Positions 23,793 through 34,625 of a stretch of DNA of 64,000 nucleotides are shown here, piece by piece (within the stretch, counting starts at the first letter, position 1; every line of letters begins with the position of its first letter). The notes below the pieces were generated by a model, which saw only the letters and a program-made list of their open reading frames with translations, was not told the origin of the DNA and searched no databases. The stretch comes from Gonapodya sp. JEL0774 (Eukaryota; Monoblepharomycota; Monoblepharidomycetes; Monoblepharidales; Gonapodyaceae), in NCBI GenBank assembly GCA_027604505.1, contig JADIIX010000011.1, positions 124,001-188,000 on the forward strand, in the 5' to 3' direction. Made by a program: the position numbers and the translations under genes.

Positions 23793-26700
23793 TCAAAATG
23801 CTCCTCCCCGGCCTCCCCAACCTGGAGGACCTGCCTCTATGCCCCTGCGCGGCGGGCCCGCATTTCCGACTGGAGGATGTCTCCCATAGCCCTGTTGGCT
23901 TAAATCCTCCAGACCTTGACCTTGTGGCATCACTGCAGGCTGCCCAACCATCATGCCAGGGGCCCCAGCCATCATGCCCGAGTTCATATGCATGTGCTGT
24001 TGTCGACCACCACTAACACCCATTGACATTTCCTCACCGTCAGAGTCAGAGTCTGTCCCGCTGGAGCCACTTTCCTCCTCCTCAGATCCGGCATTACCTG
24101 CAGGTCGGAAATCTGGCACACCGTACTGGCCGCCCACCTGCCAGCCCGCCCCGCGACCGTATCCCTGGTGGGCACCTGCATTTGGATCCATGGTCCATTC
24201 CTCCCCCATACCGGGTTGCCCACTCGCTCCCCATACATAGCCGTCCTGCGAACTCCCGGCGTTGTATTCTCCCGCTCTGGGTCCGTAACCCATGTTTTGG
24301 TTGTTAAACCCGGCCTGGCCGGGATCCATTCCCGCACCCATGCCTTTGCCATTGCGTCGTCGCCGACGTTTGCCTCCCTTCTTCCTTTTCCCACCATCTA
24401 CTGCCATGCCTTCCCAGCCTTCGAGCCCTTCCACGCCAACGGTGGCAATGTACCGCAACATCAGATTAGAGACAAGTACCTGCTCGCGAAGCACGCGTCG
24501 CTGGTGGGCAAGTTTGAAGTGAGAGAGGCGATACAGGTGAGGCAAATACGGTGCTGGGATAGGTGGGTGCCAAGGCGGCGGCGGCAGTGCTAGTTGCAGC
24601 GGAGGGGGTGCTTCCGGAGAGGGCAAGGTGTCGGCCTGAGACTTCTTGCCTTTAAACACGTTAGCAATTGCCGAGAAGAGGGAGCGCTTCGAGCTGGAGC
24701 TTTTGGAGCTGGTCGAGAATGTTGGACTGGTGGCCCGCGGGCCGCTGGTTGGCATGATGGGTTCATCGTCGGGATCGGTCATTCCAATGTTCGAAACTGT
24801 ACCATATGCAGACTGAAATTTCGAAATCGTCGACGACGTAACGTTAAGATAAAAATGACACTTATGGCCTCTTCGCAAAACTCACGTCAATGCGAGGGGG
24901 TTCTCCACTCCTCCCGCCATTCCATTCCGCGGCTTGAGCTGCATCCCTGGCACCAACCTGAGGTCCATACCCCGGAGGATGTCCTTGTCCCGTTTGAGTA
25001 ACTGTAGACATGGCCTTTTCTTCCATGATAGACGGCGGTGTTACAGGGGACATCGTTCCAGCTCCATAGAGTGACGCCGAGCGCGGCTCAATATGCGATG
25101 GATGCTCCCCATTGGACTCGTACATACCATCGTAGTCGCGGTCTCGTTGGCCAATAGGAGGCGGCGTTGATGTCAGATATTCTCTGGGCGTACTACCATT
25201 GGCCTGAGGCGAAGACCCGAAACCGGCGATCCTCTGGTCCCCACCGTCCGACTTTCGTTTGGCCATACCCGTAGCATCGAAGAGCCTTGAAACGACTGAC
25301 GGCGACACACCACCTGTGTCACTATGGTGGCTGTCCCTCTTCCTATCTCCCACCTGTGTCACCGGCTCCAGATCCGAATCCTGGTCTTTCTCTTTTCCAA
25401 ACAGCTTTCCGAAAAAGCCAACCTTCGTTCTCTTTTTCCGACTTGAGTCGGATGGTGACCTCGTCAGGGGCCTATCCTGCTGCCGCTCGTCCGATGGTGT
25501 GCGCGAGTAGTCCGGACGGTGGTTTCCAATATCTCTCCCGTGCACGCTTATCTCTCTCGGATCCTGTTGGTACGAATGGTCCCTGTGCTGCCCATACTGC
25601 TGGCCAAATTGCTGTTGTTGATGTCCTGCCGACGCGTACTCGGCAATCCCCGCACCTCGAGGGATCGCGGAGTGGATCCTCGGAGGAGGAGCAGAACTTC
25701 CCAAACTCATTCCGGCAGCAGCACCCGAGCCACCAGTGACTTCGTAACTGTTGTGGTAAATGGTCTCTTCATAGCGCTGCTGGTATTGAGGACTGAGGGA
25801 AACCGCCGAGTCTCTGCCGTTCAAATCCACTCCTCCCGCGAGGCCTTCATCATGCGACTTGGCAAACTGCATAGCAGTTTCACGAAGCTGATCCATCTCT
25901 CCATCGCGCTCTCGTTCTCGTTCGATATCCACTTGTCGCTGTTTTTGCCTCTCTCGGTCTCGGTCCTTTTCTCTCTCCCACTCCCTCTCCCTCTCTGTCT
26001 CCCTCTCCCTCTCCCTCTCCCTCTCCCGCTCCCGCTCCACTTCCCTATCTCGCTCAGCCTCTTCTTCTTTTCTCTTCCGCTCCCTCATCTTCTCTCGTTC
26101 CACGTCAACAATTTCTGCGTCTCTCCTCCTCTGCCTCTCTCGCTCCCTTTCAGCTTCGCGTTCTCTGTCTTTGGCTGCTCCAGCGGCAGCCATCGCCTCG
26201 AAAGCCGCCACGGGTGATGCACTGCCAATGTCTGCTCCGAATCCGGCAAGCATCTGATCTAAATCACTGAACCGTGATCGTCCACCTGCGTCGAACTCCA
26301 GATTCGTGGTTGCTGGAGCATTTGCAGCCACAGAAGGTAGAGACTGCTTCCTCTCCGTGGGAACAACACCAACCACTCTGGCAGCAGCTGCCGCGTCAGT
26401 GGATCTTCCAACCCTAGCCGACGGTTGTGGCATCTGCTGGTTTCCTCCAATTCCATTAGAGCGTGCTCCATCGTCGTCTATCCCGATATCCATTGGGCTT
26501 AACATTGCAAACCTGACGAGGTCCATATCCAAAACCTGCTGCTGCTGCGAGGCTGCGACAGGAGGGTCCTCAGTTGGCGTGGGCGTCGGCAAGGGCCTCG
26601 CTCCCCTGCCCCTACCACCAGACCCAACTTTGTACTGTTTAGTCACCACCGATCGCGGAGGGGGAGTGGGTGGCGGCGCTCCATCATCCGAAGAGTGGGC

Positions 26701-28250
26701 TGTCGCCTGAGCTTGCGAAGCGGACGACGCGGGTGAGGGTGTTTGAATGATGGGAGATGTTTGTGAAGTTTGCGTATATGGGTTGTGAATGGTGGGTGAT
26801 GTTTGTGCAGTTTGCGTATATGGGTTCACATAGGAGGGTGAGGAAACGGGAATTGCTGGCCTTCGAGAGTCATGTTGGTAGGTTTGTTGTGTGTACTGGG
26901 AGGAAAAAGGCTGTGATAAGTCGCCTGATTCAGAAGCGCCAACGTGTTCTTGGTGGGCGTGAGCAGGCTGAAACGAGGACATCGTTCCAGATCCAATATG
27001 CGCCAGGTTACCCAATCCGTGCTCCTTTGCACCCTGCGACGCTGCCGCTGCCACGTGCTCCGAAACCTGTCTGAGGGCTTTCAGATTTGCGTCCATTCCA
27101 GCAAACGCCAGCGTGTCCTCCAAAGGGAGCCCGTCAATGTCGTGGTCAGCCATTTCTGGGACTTGGGGAAGGTGGGAAAGGTTCACAGATCCAATCACAC
27201 CGGAGCCCCCGCCACTAGCGGCACTGCGTAAGCTCGTATTTCCATTCCGCTTACGCACTAAACCCTGTCTCCGACGGAGGGTTACGCTTGCAGTGTCGTC
27301 ATTGGAGTCCTCCGAATAGTTCGATGCACCCGAGGCGCGGCGGACAGGTACTGAAGCGGCGACTGGGCCATTGATGGAGTAAATGGGCGCAGAGCCCGGA
27401 GTTGGAGATGAAGGAGGTGAGTTCATGTATTGGCCCGATGATGTAGCAGATCCTGCGACATAGTAAGGGTTGTTCGAAGGGCTGAGAGAGTGGGAGAGCA
27501 GGGATTGCACGCCGCCGGCGCTAGTGGGAATGATTTGCGGTGTCGAGGGCGACGAAGATGAAGGCATGGTCGGGCTCATTGGTCGCGAGTGAGAGGATCC
27601 CGACGATCCGGAACGAACGAGAGGAGCTCCTTGCGGAGTTGATCCCGAAATTCTTCGGGAGAGTTGAACCCCGCCCGAGCCTGATCCAGATCCAGATCCC
27701 TGTCCTGCTAAAAAGCTCCCGCTATTCCCAGATCCGGACCTTTGGAGTGCGCTTGGACCGGATCCAGGGACTGGAGAAGGCGAGGAGTTCGAAATACTCG
27801 TCCGGCGTTCGTAATCTATGGTTGCTGGATCAATGATGTCCTCCATCTCGCCGTCACCCTTAATTACGCGCTTTGACTCTGCGTAGGATAAAGACCTGTT
27901 GAGTGTTTTACGTCGCTGAACACCCCATCGCGCAGCCGACTCGTTTGGTAATGGCGCTGCTGCAAGGATTAAGGGAGCCGATGGGGACGATGCGAGGTCA
28001 GCAGCTGCGGGCGAGGAGGAGAGAGTCGGTGAGGGTGGTGAGGACAGAGAGGAGTTTTCCGAGAGCCATCTTTGAAACTCGGAGGGATTGAGTTCTGGAT
28101 GGATGTGAGCAGGAACCCAGAGAACGGATGACCCAGTGGCGGCAGACTATACGTCGTACAGAAGAAAGGCGAATTAGTCATTGAACGTACAAGTGGTAAG
28201 GGAGACGGAGGATGGCAGGGTTGGTAAGAATTTTTTAGAGAATAGAACAT
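23793..28250 (-). CDS. Zds1/Zds2-like polarity and Cdc14/PP2A regulator
   Basis: Three exons (28250-28191, 28146-24886, 24812-23793) give about 1446 residues. The Zds C-terminal domain (PF08632 type) is recognised at LPHLYRLSHFKLAHQRRVLR followed by EQVLVSNLMLRYIATVG. In yeast this domain binds PP2A-Cdc55 and regulates mitotic exit and polarity. The N-terminus has VLWVPAHIHPELNPSEFQRW, which resembles the conserved Zds N-terminal box, and RRKTLNRSLSYAE. Between them lie ~900 residues of Ser/Pro/Gln low complexity and a long Arg/Glu repeat segment (about 25,880-26,170) predicted to form a charged helix. After the Zds domain comes a Lys/Arg patch (GGKRKKGGKRRRRRNGKGM) and a Gly/Met/Gln-rich tail. 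The first intron is only 44 nt. The start rests on one 20-codon exon. Confidence 0.8.
25880..26170 (-). repeat. CT-rich repeat encoding an Arg/Glu array in the Zds gene
   Basis: About 290 bp of pyrimidine-rich hexamers on the plus strand (ctctcc, ctctcg). On the minus strand they code an array of Arg-Glu dipeptides with some Asp and Lys. Confidence 0.8.
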
Positions 28251-29449
28251 AACGGATGGGACATCCCAAACAACTGGGCATGGGTACCATCATCGCGCAA
28301 ATTTTAGCTCCCAGTAGTTCGCGCTCGCAGTCAGGAGAGTAAGATTGCAATCTTCAAACTTGTGTGTACCGCGGAGCGGAGCCCTTTAGGAAATGTCCCC
28401 GGGCTGGCCATGCTCCATCTCTATCGTAAGCAATCACATGGTCTGGCTTGCCATACAGTTACGTCGCCGCATAGTGTGCTTGGCGGCTGGTGTCCCCGCT
28501 CGCCGTTTCGCTTTGCAGCCACCCCATAAAGCACTTTTTCACCGTTGTTCAACAAATCGCAATCCGAGCTCGCTCACTCTCTCCCTTCAACAGCATCGTC
28601 CTCCGTTCACCACAATCGCCGTATGTCGTGCGAGCACCTCGTCCTGCCCCGTTGCCTTACGGTCACTCTAACCCACCATCTTCGATCACGTCTCCCGAGC
28701 AAGTCCTCTCTCCGCTCTTTTCCTCCGTCCAGTCCTCGTCGGTGAATCTTTGTCCGAGCGGGACTCGCAGGAGGATAAGTTCCTTGGGAAGCGGGGGCGT
28801 GAGAGGTGGAAATGTATGTTGCCCTTTCTGAGGGTGCGGGTCGTGGCTCTATTGCTTCTGGGGAGGCAGCGGCTGAAAAACATCTCACATTTTCAAATTT
28901 TGAACATCTCCTCCAGTCACATATCGCGGGGCTTACATGCAAGCAATTTGATATGCGGAGTTGAAGCGCTGGGCTGGAGCAGATACTACTGCATTATTTC
29001 AGTGCGCATAACTTTTGTCCTTTTTTCCCCCCGTCTTGTTCAGATTCAATGACGATACAAAACAGCAGCAACGATGAAAATTGTAGGCTTTAGTGCTCCT
29101 TGCAGGAAATCAATGCCCTTCGGTGTTCGGTAGGGAGTACGCGGCTTCTGTTAGCACCAGATGATGTAACACATGCATGGGATATGCCAGGATACACCGG
29201 CATCGACGAACAGCAAAAAAAATGCCAATATATAATTCAACTGGAGTGTAGCCTGACAAACTAAATTCACTGCAAATGCTTGTATCTTCATCGTGGAAAC
29301 TCGATCCAATAACATCAGAAAGCACTTTTCACGTACTACTAATGCGTTGTCGCCTTCACGGAGCCACATGTCCGTTTGGAGTGCTGTGTGCTGGTTCATT
29401 GGTGGGGCAAATCTCATCTCACGCAGTGCGACATAAAGTAGTTTTTCAA
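28251..29449. other. 1.2-kb region without a confident gene
   Basis: Between the divergent ZDS and HAD-SAK start codons. An open Ser/Pro/Arg-rich plus-strand frame at about 28490-28814 ends in a GTATGT donor-like site, but I could not connect it to another exon or a family. The opposite strand is also open across the same stretch, typical of base-composition shadowing. Both flanking promoters must lie here. Confidence 0.35.
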
Positions 29450-31660
29450 ATGTCCACGGATGCCCCTCGCTACTCCTTCGAATCAGGTATTACCGAACTC
29501 GCATCAAGATTCTCGTATACCGGCCCTCAGGTTCTTCCGTCCGGACTTTTGATTATCGACTTTGATGGTGTGCGTGTCTGAAATCTGGCTGCTTCTTGCA
29601 ACCAAACAAAATTCCATACCGGGATGTTCTGCCGGCCTTCTCCCGAAATTGAAATCAGGCTCGGGAAGCAGGCTTCAACGTGGCCGTGGTTCTCGACATT
29701 TGAAGGGAAATTAACCCGCACACCAAATATATGCATAGACACTCTTCCGCTCCCCACTTCCCTCGCCGTCGATCTTCCACCCAACCCTTCTAGGATCGCT
29801 ACTCTCTGAGCTCTGGTTCGCCCATCCGGGTTCTCTCTCGCCGCCGCTTGTACCGCTGTTGCCAGGCCCAGAGTGGTTTGATGAGATCGTGGTGCAGGCG
29901 GTTTACCAGGCAAAGTCTAGAGGAGACGTTGTTGTTCTCATGACTGGACGGAGAGACTTCATGCAGGAGCGTGTCGAGGTGGGTGATCGTGTTCAATCCT
30001 CACTCCGTAGCACATCACTATTGATAACTCCACACACCACCACTCAGCAAATCTTATCCTCCTTTCAACCTGCACTTCCCTTTGATCTTGTCATTCTTCG
30101 TGAAGCACACGATAAAAGCGCGCCTGGTTACTTGGGGACGACTCTCGAATACAAGATCAAGGTAAGGTGTGTTTGTGGACCATCGATGCAGCACTTTCTT
30201 GTTGAGAGGATTGAAGATTTGAGATAATGTAACGGAAGAAAGTTTGGTTCGTGAAAAGCTCATCCAGACACCACAGAAGGTTGAGAAACTCGGCGGTGTC
30301 TGACAACATGTCGTTTCCAGTTCGTTGGTTCATTCTTGTTGTGTTAATCAATCGTCATCAGGTTGTCCACACGTTTCTCCGTCACTTCCCCTCTGTTAGG
30401 CACGTCACGATGTACGATGATCGACCCCGCCATTGCTCGCGATTCGAGTCTGAACTTCATTCCCTGACCATTGGGAAACCCTTACCGAATGTGAAACGGA
30501 AGGGTGGCAGCACAGGGAACTCGGCTGCTGCTTTGAGAACAACGGTGACAGACGTCGTGCCGACGAATTCACGATTGGATAGTTACAAGGTCCACACTAT
30601 TACTCATGACCCACGCTCCGCCGTGCCTGTTGACTCCGCAGACGAAATTGCCTTGGTACAGCGCATGGTTAATCAGATGCAGAAGCCGCCTAATTCTACG
30701 ACATCTCCAACTGCACTTTCAAGCAACTCGCCTGACGGCTTTTCTCCACTTGTCCCTCTTACTCTTTTTGTGTCTCTTAGACCTGTACCTGAATCGCTTG
30801 CTGTCCTCCGAAAAATGGCACCGCCAATGGAACCTGGGTGGACAACGGAGCCAGGTGACGTTGTATTGCAGATGGGAGGAGGGTTAGAACAAGATGATAT
30901 TGATAGCGAAGTCGACTTGAACGCTGAAGCATCAGAAGGAGTTTGGGATTTCTCGCGGATGAAGACAGGCACAGAAGTGGTCACGAGGATTGCTGGGTGG
31001 GTGACAGTACCGAAAAAGGTTGTGGTTGCGGTCCTTGCTCTGGACCGCACCGCCCTTGACCAACCCACGCATCCACCAGCAACTTCCACGATCGCCGTCC
31101 CCGACATCACACCTGCTACTGCACCACCGGATGCGATGACTCAAAAGCCACGAGAATCAATTTACCTGCTCTCGCCTATTTCCGCGTGTAGATCTCATGG
31201 CGCCCGTGTGTCTAAGGAACTGGCCAGACTACGAACCCACTTAAGAACATTGGTTGAACCCAAAGAACCCTCTTGTGTGGTTGATGTGAGTATCAACACT
31301 GTTTCTCTGACCGCAACGACTTTGGACGTGGTCTTCACCAAAGTGGAGCAAAGTGTGGACGTGTTCACCACGGTGCACAGAGAAACACGTTTGGGTCTTC
31401 CTTACACCAATCCCGCCAAGCCCGTATCCCTTACCCTCGCTACCAAGACACCGCCGATGCTTAGCGTCGGCGCCCTGATCTTGAGTATCGCAGGGGAGAT
31501 CGGCGTGGTAGTGAAGGGACGGGATGTAGGAGCGGTGAAGAAAGGAGTGGTAGACTGGATGATAAAAGAAGGACTGGAGGGGCGTATGGAAGATGAGGAG
31601 AGGGTGAGGGCCATGGTGCGAATGATGTTGGGTCAGACCAGGATTGGAAGAACAAATTGA
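29450..31660 (+). CDS. HAD-fold 'Swiss Army Knife' RNA-repair-like protein
   Basis: Four exons (29450-29569, 29739-29978, 30048-30161, 30362-31660) give 590 residues. The N-terminal half matches the HAD_SAK_1 family (PF10307). The HAD motif I is LLIIDFDGTLFRSPLPSPS with the nucleophile and acid/base aspartates (DFDGT). The motif II region is VVVLMTGRRDFMQERVE, and the motif IV region is HVTMYDDRPRHCSRFE with a paired aspartate. Metazoan and fungal members are annotated by domain association with RNA repair. A phosphatase or phosphotransferase reaction is expected, but the substrate is unknown. The C-terminal ~350 residues are less conserved and contain alternating hydrophobic strands. Start ATG at 29450 lies 25 codons before the conserved SRFSYTGP box. 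Confidence 0.85.
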
Positions 31661-32164
31661 TCAAGACGCTGGGTGGTATTGTTCTTGCATTGAGGGATGT
31701 AATTCTGAGTGCTTTTGAACGATCGCCCCCCCGTGTTGAAGTCGGCAGTACATTGTGTTGTTAGAGATGGTTTCGAAAGTTATAACTGCACCTACTGCTC
31801 TACGGCGGAACTTCTAAGAAGCTTGTGTGAGTTTGTCCCCATTTTTGCTCGTCGGCGAACTGGGAAGGGGAACTCAACGAGCAATTGGGAAACGGAGAGG
31901 AGACCGTCTTGACTGCGCAGAATGCAGATAATCCACAAAGAAGATTATCTAGTTTGGCCGGAACTTCTGATATAAATTACCACAAAGTTTTGTTTGTGTC
32001 GTTCATTGTATCGTATGGATATATGTCGCCGATATTTTGTGTGTATGCGGAATGCGGGCCGGTGTGAGTGCCTCCCGTCCTCACCTTGACCAACCCATCA
32101 GTCGATCTCTGCCTAACAGAATAAGTTTAATCCAACTCATTCAATCCAGAAAACCAACATTCTC
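31661..32164. other. Intergenic region upstream of the Rieske oxygenase
   Basis: About 500 bp between the HAD-SAK stop and the Rieske oxygenase start, both on the plus strand. No gene-like sequence was recognised. It probably carries the 3' UTR of the first and the promoter of the second. Confidence 0.4.
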
Positions 32165-34505
32165 ATGGCATCTGCAGCAACTGAGTCTAAGCCAGCGCCA
32201 GTAGAGACTGAGGATTTCGGAAAGAAACCAAAGACGCAGACACTGCCTGCGTCGTGGTTCACCAATCCAGAAGTGTTTGAGCTGGAGCGGAGAGGTGAGC
32301 AACGCGAGCAGGTCAAATGGATTCTCGATAATCGAATACAATGGACATACTCGATCGTCGCCGCTGGTTTCTTGACCGGCCTGATTCGTAAATGCGTTGC
32401 ATGCGGGGTGGGCCGTCTTGAGTGTGACCACCTGTCTAATGAATTACAAAAATTGCCAGGCCTGTTCACCAAAACATGGCTCTACATCTGCCACTCGACC
32501 TACTTCAAAAAGGCCGGTGACTACAAACTCTTCACTGTGGCCACGTTCCCAGTGTTCTTGGTCATGGGAAAAGATGGCCAGATTAGAGGATTCCACAATG
32601 TGTGTAGGCATAGAGCTTACCCAGTAATCAAAAAGGAAACTGGATCGTCTACTGTGCTGGGATGCCGTTATCACGGTGAGTGCAGGGAAGGCGCATTTGA
32701 TTGGTGTTGCGAGGACTACTGTGATCCACCGTTAAACCCCACCTGAATGGATTGGGAATTTATAATTCAACTCAAGGGTGGTCATACGACACCCTCGGCA
32801 ACGTAAGTACATAATTCTCTCCCTTATTGGTCACTCCATTGATTAAACCCTCGGTTACTCTTCCAGCTCGTCAAAGCCCCCTCCTTCGATGACGTACCCG
32901 GCTTCAAGAAGGAAGACAATAGTCTATATCCAATTCACGTACACGTTGCTCCAGGTGGACTTATATTTGTCAACTTGGAGGCAAAGGAGACTCCGAGCGT
33001 TTCGTTCCAAGAACACTTTGGCAAAATGGAGGAGAGGCTCAAGGAGGTTGATTTTGACAAGTTCGAGTTCAGGGAAACGTTTACCATGCAAGGGAAATTC
33101 AACTGGAAGACGTTGATGGACGGATGTGGGTTGAATTGGGGTCGCTTGAAGCTGTATCTTGGAGAATGATTTTCCTGTCCTTTGTACCCTCTCACTTTCA
33201 TTCAGACCAAGTGAGTGGACTGTGGGGGATTGTGTAAACTCCTATCCGTCGTAGTCTGTTTTCCGAAGGATCTACTACTTTGGTTGATTTTCGCTGAGCA
33301 GACGTGATTGCGGGTGGTTGCCCACTTTCGTTCAGCGTTCGACAACGCGGTACTAATCATTCCATTCAATCTCTCGGTGTATCGACATAATCCCCGTAGG
33401 AGGTAAGCCTTCTACCATTCAATAATCATTTTGATGTTGCGCCATTGATGACGTCCTCACCTCCTCACCCTTTATCTGACAGTGCTACCACTGCCCTGTC
33501 GCCCACCCTGGTCTCGCCCGCGACTTCAATATCTCCACCTACCGCGTCGATCCATACGACCATTACTGTATCCACTCTGTGAGTCATAGAATGGCAAGGT
33601 TTGAGAGTAGTCAACCGAGTTAAATTTCTTCATTTGCTATGTTTTCATTCAAATCCAACAGTGTCAGCGAAAGGACGCGTCCGAAATTAAAAAGACTGCT
33701 GATGCGGAATTTACGGGAAATGCAAATGGGCTCTGGATGTGTGAGTGCTTGGTGTAATCCTGGAGTTCCGAAGACCACGACTCATGATCTCCATCGCGAT
33801 CTCTCTTTCATTGGCAGACGTCTTCCCCAACGTGGGCATCAACGTATACAGTACCAGGTGCGTCAGACGAATCTTTTCCATTCCGATCGATATCCTGATT
33901 CAGTATGAAATACTGAATTCATGTAGCTGGTACTCGATCCGTGTCAACCCCCTTTCAGCCGGTGAAACCATACTAGAGTATGAAGTTTTCGTTGACAAGA
34001 GCTCCACTGAGCAGGAGAAGGTGGACTTTGTGAAATTCTTGTGGGTTGTCTGATTGCAAGTGATTTTCAAGCGAGAAGTACATCTCATGCTCATTTGTGA
34101 TCTCACAACGTCTGTAGGAAACAACTGGAACTGGAGGATTTCGATCTTTGCGTAGCAACTCAAGCGAACTTGGAGAAGGTGAGTACACATTTGAACGGTG
34201 GAAATCAGTGCATTTACGGACCATGTTTGATCACCAGGGCATCTACCATGAGGGTGTCCTCCACGACTTCCGTGAGAAGGGAGTTCTGTACTATCAGGGA
34301 GAGGTAGGCTAAAATTCTGAACCTCGTTCTGTTTTAAACAAATGAAATTTGGTGTCGGTTCCTGTAGGTCCGCCGAATGCTCGAGGAACACGCAGCTCTT
34401 GAAAAGAAAGCAGGCCGCAAAATACTCAGCGCTTCGTGGGCTCCTGCGGAAGTTGACGAGATTGCCTGTGGCGGGGCGTGTGAACCGGCTGAGCTCAAAT
34501 GGTAA
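32165..34505 (+). CDS. Rieske [2Fe-2S] non-heme iron oxygenase, with 5-nt and 3-nt exons
   Basis: Ring-hydroxylating-type oxygenase alpha subunit family. Thirteen exons sum to 410 residues. The Rieske cluster ligands are CRHRAYP and CRYHGW (C-x-H and C-x2-H). The mononuclear iron site is supplied by ECYHCPVAHPGLARDF (H-x4-H), with the third acidic ligand expected near the C-terminus. Exons: 32165-32294, 32460-32675, 32777-32802 (26 nt), 32867-33125, 33206-33210 (5 nt), 33400-33402 (3 nt), 33483-33578, 33662-33740, 33818-33857, 33927-34040, 34118-34178, 34238-34303, 34368-34505. The two micro-exons supply the Tyr-Gln and Glu of DGYQECYHC. Without them the motif is broken. The substrate is unknown. 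Choline/carnitine-type or aromatic substrates are both possible. No ferredoxin-reductase partner gene is nearby. Confidence 0.88.
33206..33210 (+). other. 5-nt coding micro-exon of the Rieske oxygenase
   Basis: ACCAA is flanked by a TTCAG acceptor and a GTGAGT donor. It completes the split Tyr codon and adds Gln in the DGYQ motif. The upstream intron is 80 nt (33126-33205). Confidence 0.65.
33400..33402 (+). other. 3-nt coding micro-exon of the Rieske oxygenase
   Basis: GAG is flanked by CCCCGTAG and GTAAGC. It supplies the Glu expected before the CYHC iron-ligand motif. Upstream intron 33211-33399 contains a good branch-point-like TACTAAT at 33351-33357. The downstream intron is 80 nt. If this exon is skipped, the frame is kept but the Glu is lost. 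Confidence 0.5.
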
Positions 34506-34625
34506 AGCCAGTGGTGAAATTATGTTCTATCCCTTCCTTTTCGTGCGTTTTTTTTGTAGCAAAGTTGTAGCAAAATTTGAATTAAGTATGGTGCTTCAAA
34601 TACGAGATTGTGTTATCAATTACTG

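Noticed and set aside
28490..28830. Plus-strand open frame ending at a GTATGT donor-like site.
   Set aside because: Ser/Pro/Arg-rich on both strands, no recognisable motif, and no exon to join. Insufficient to call a gene.
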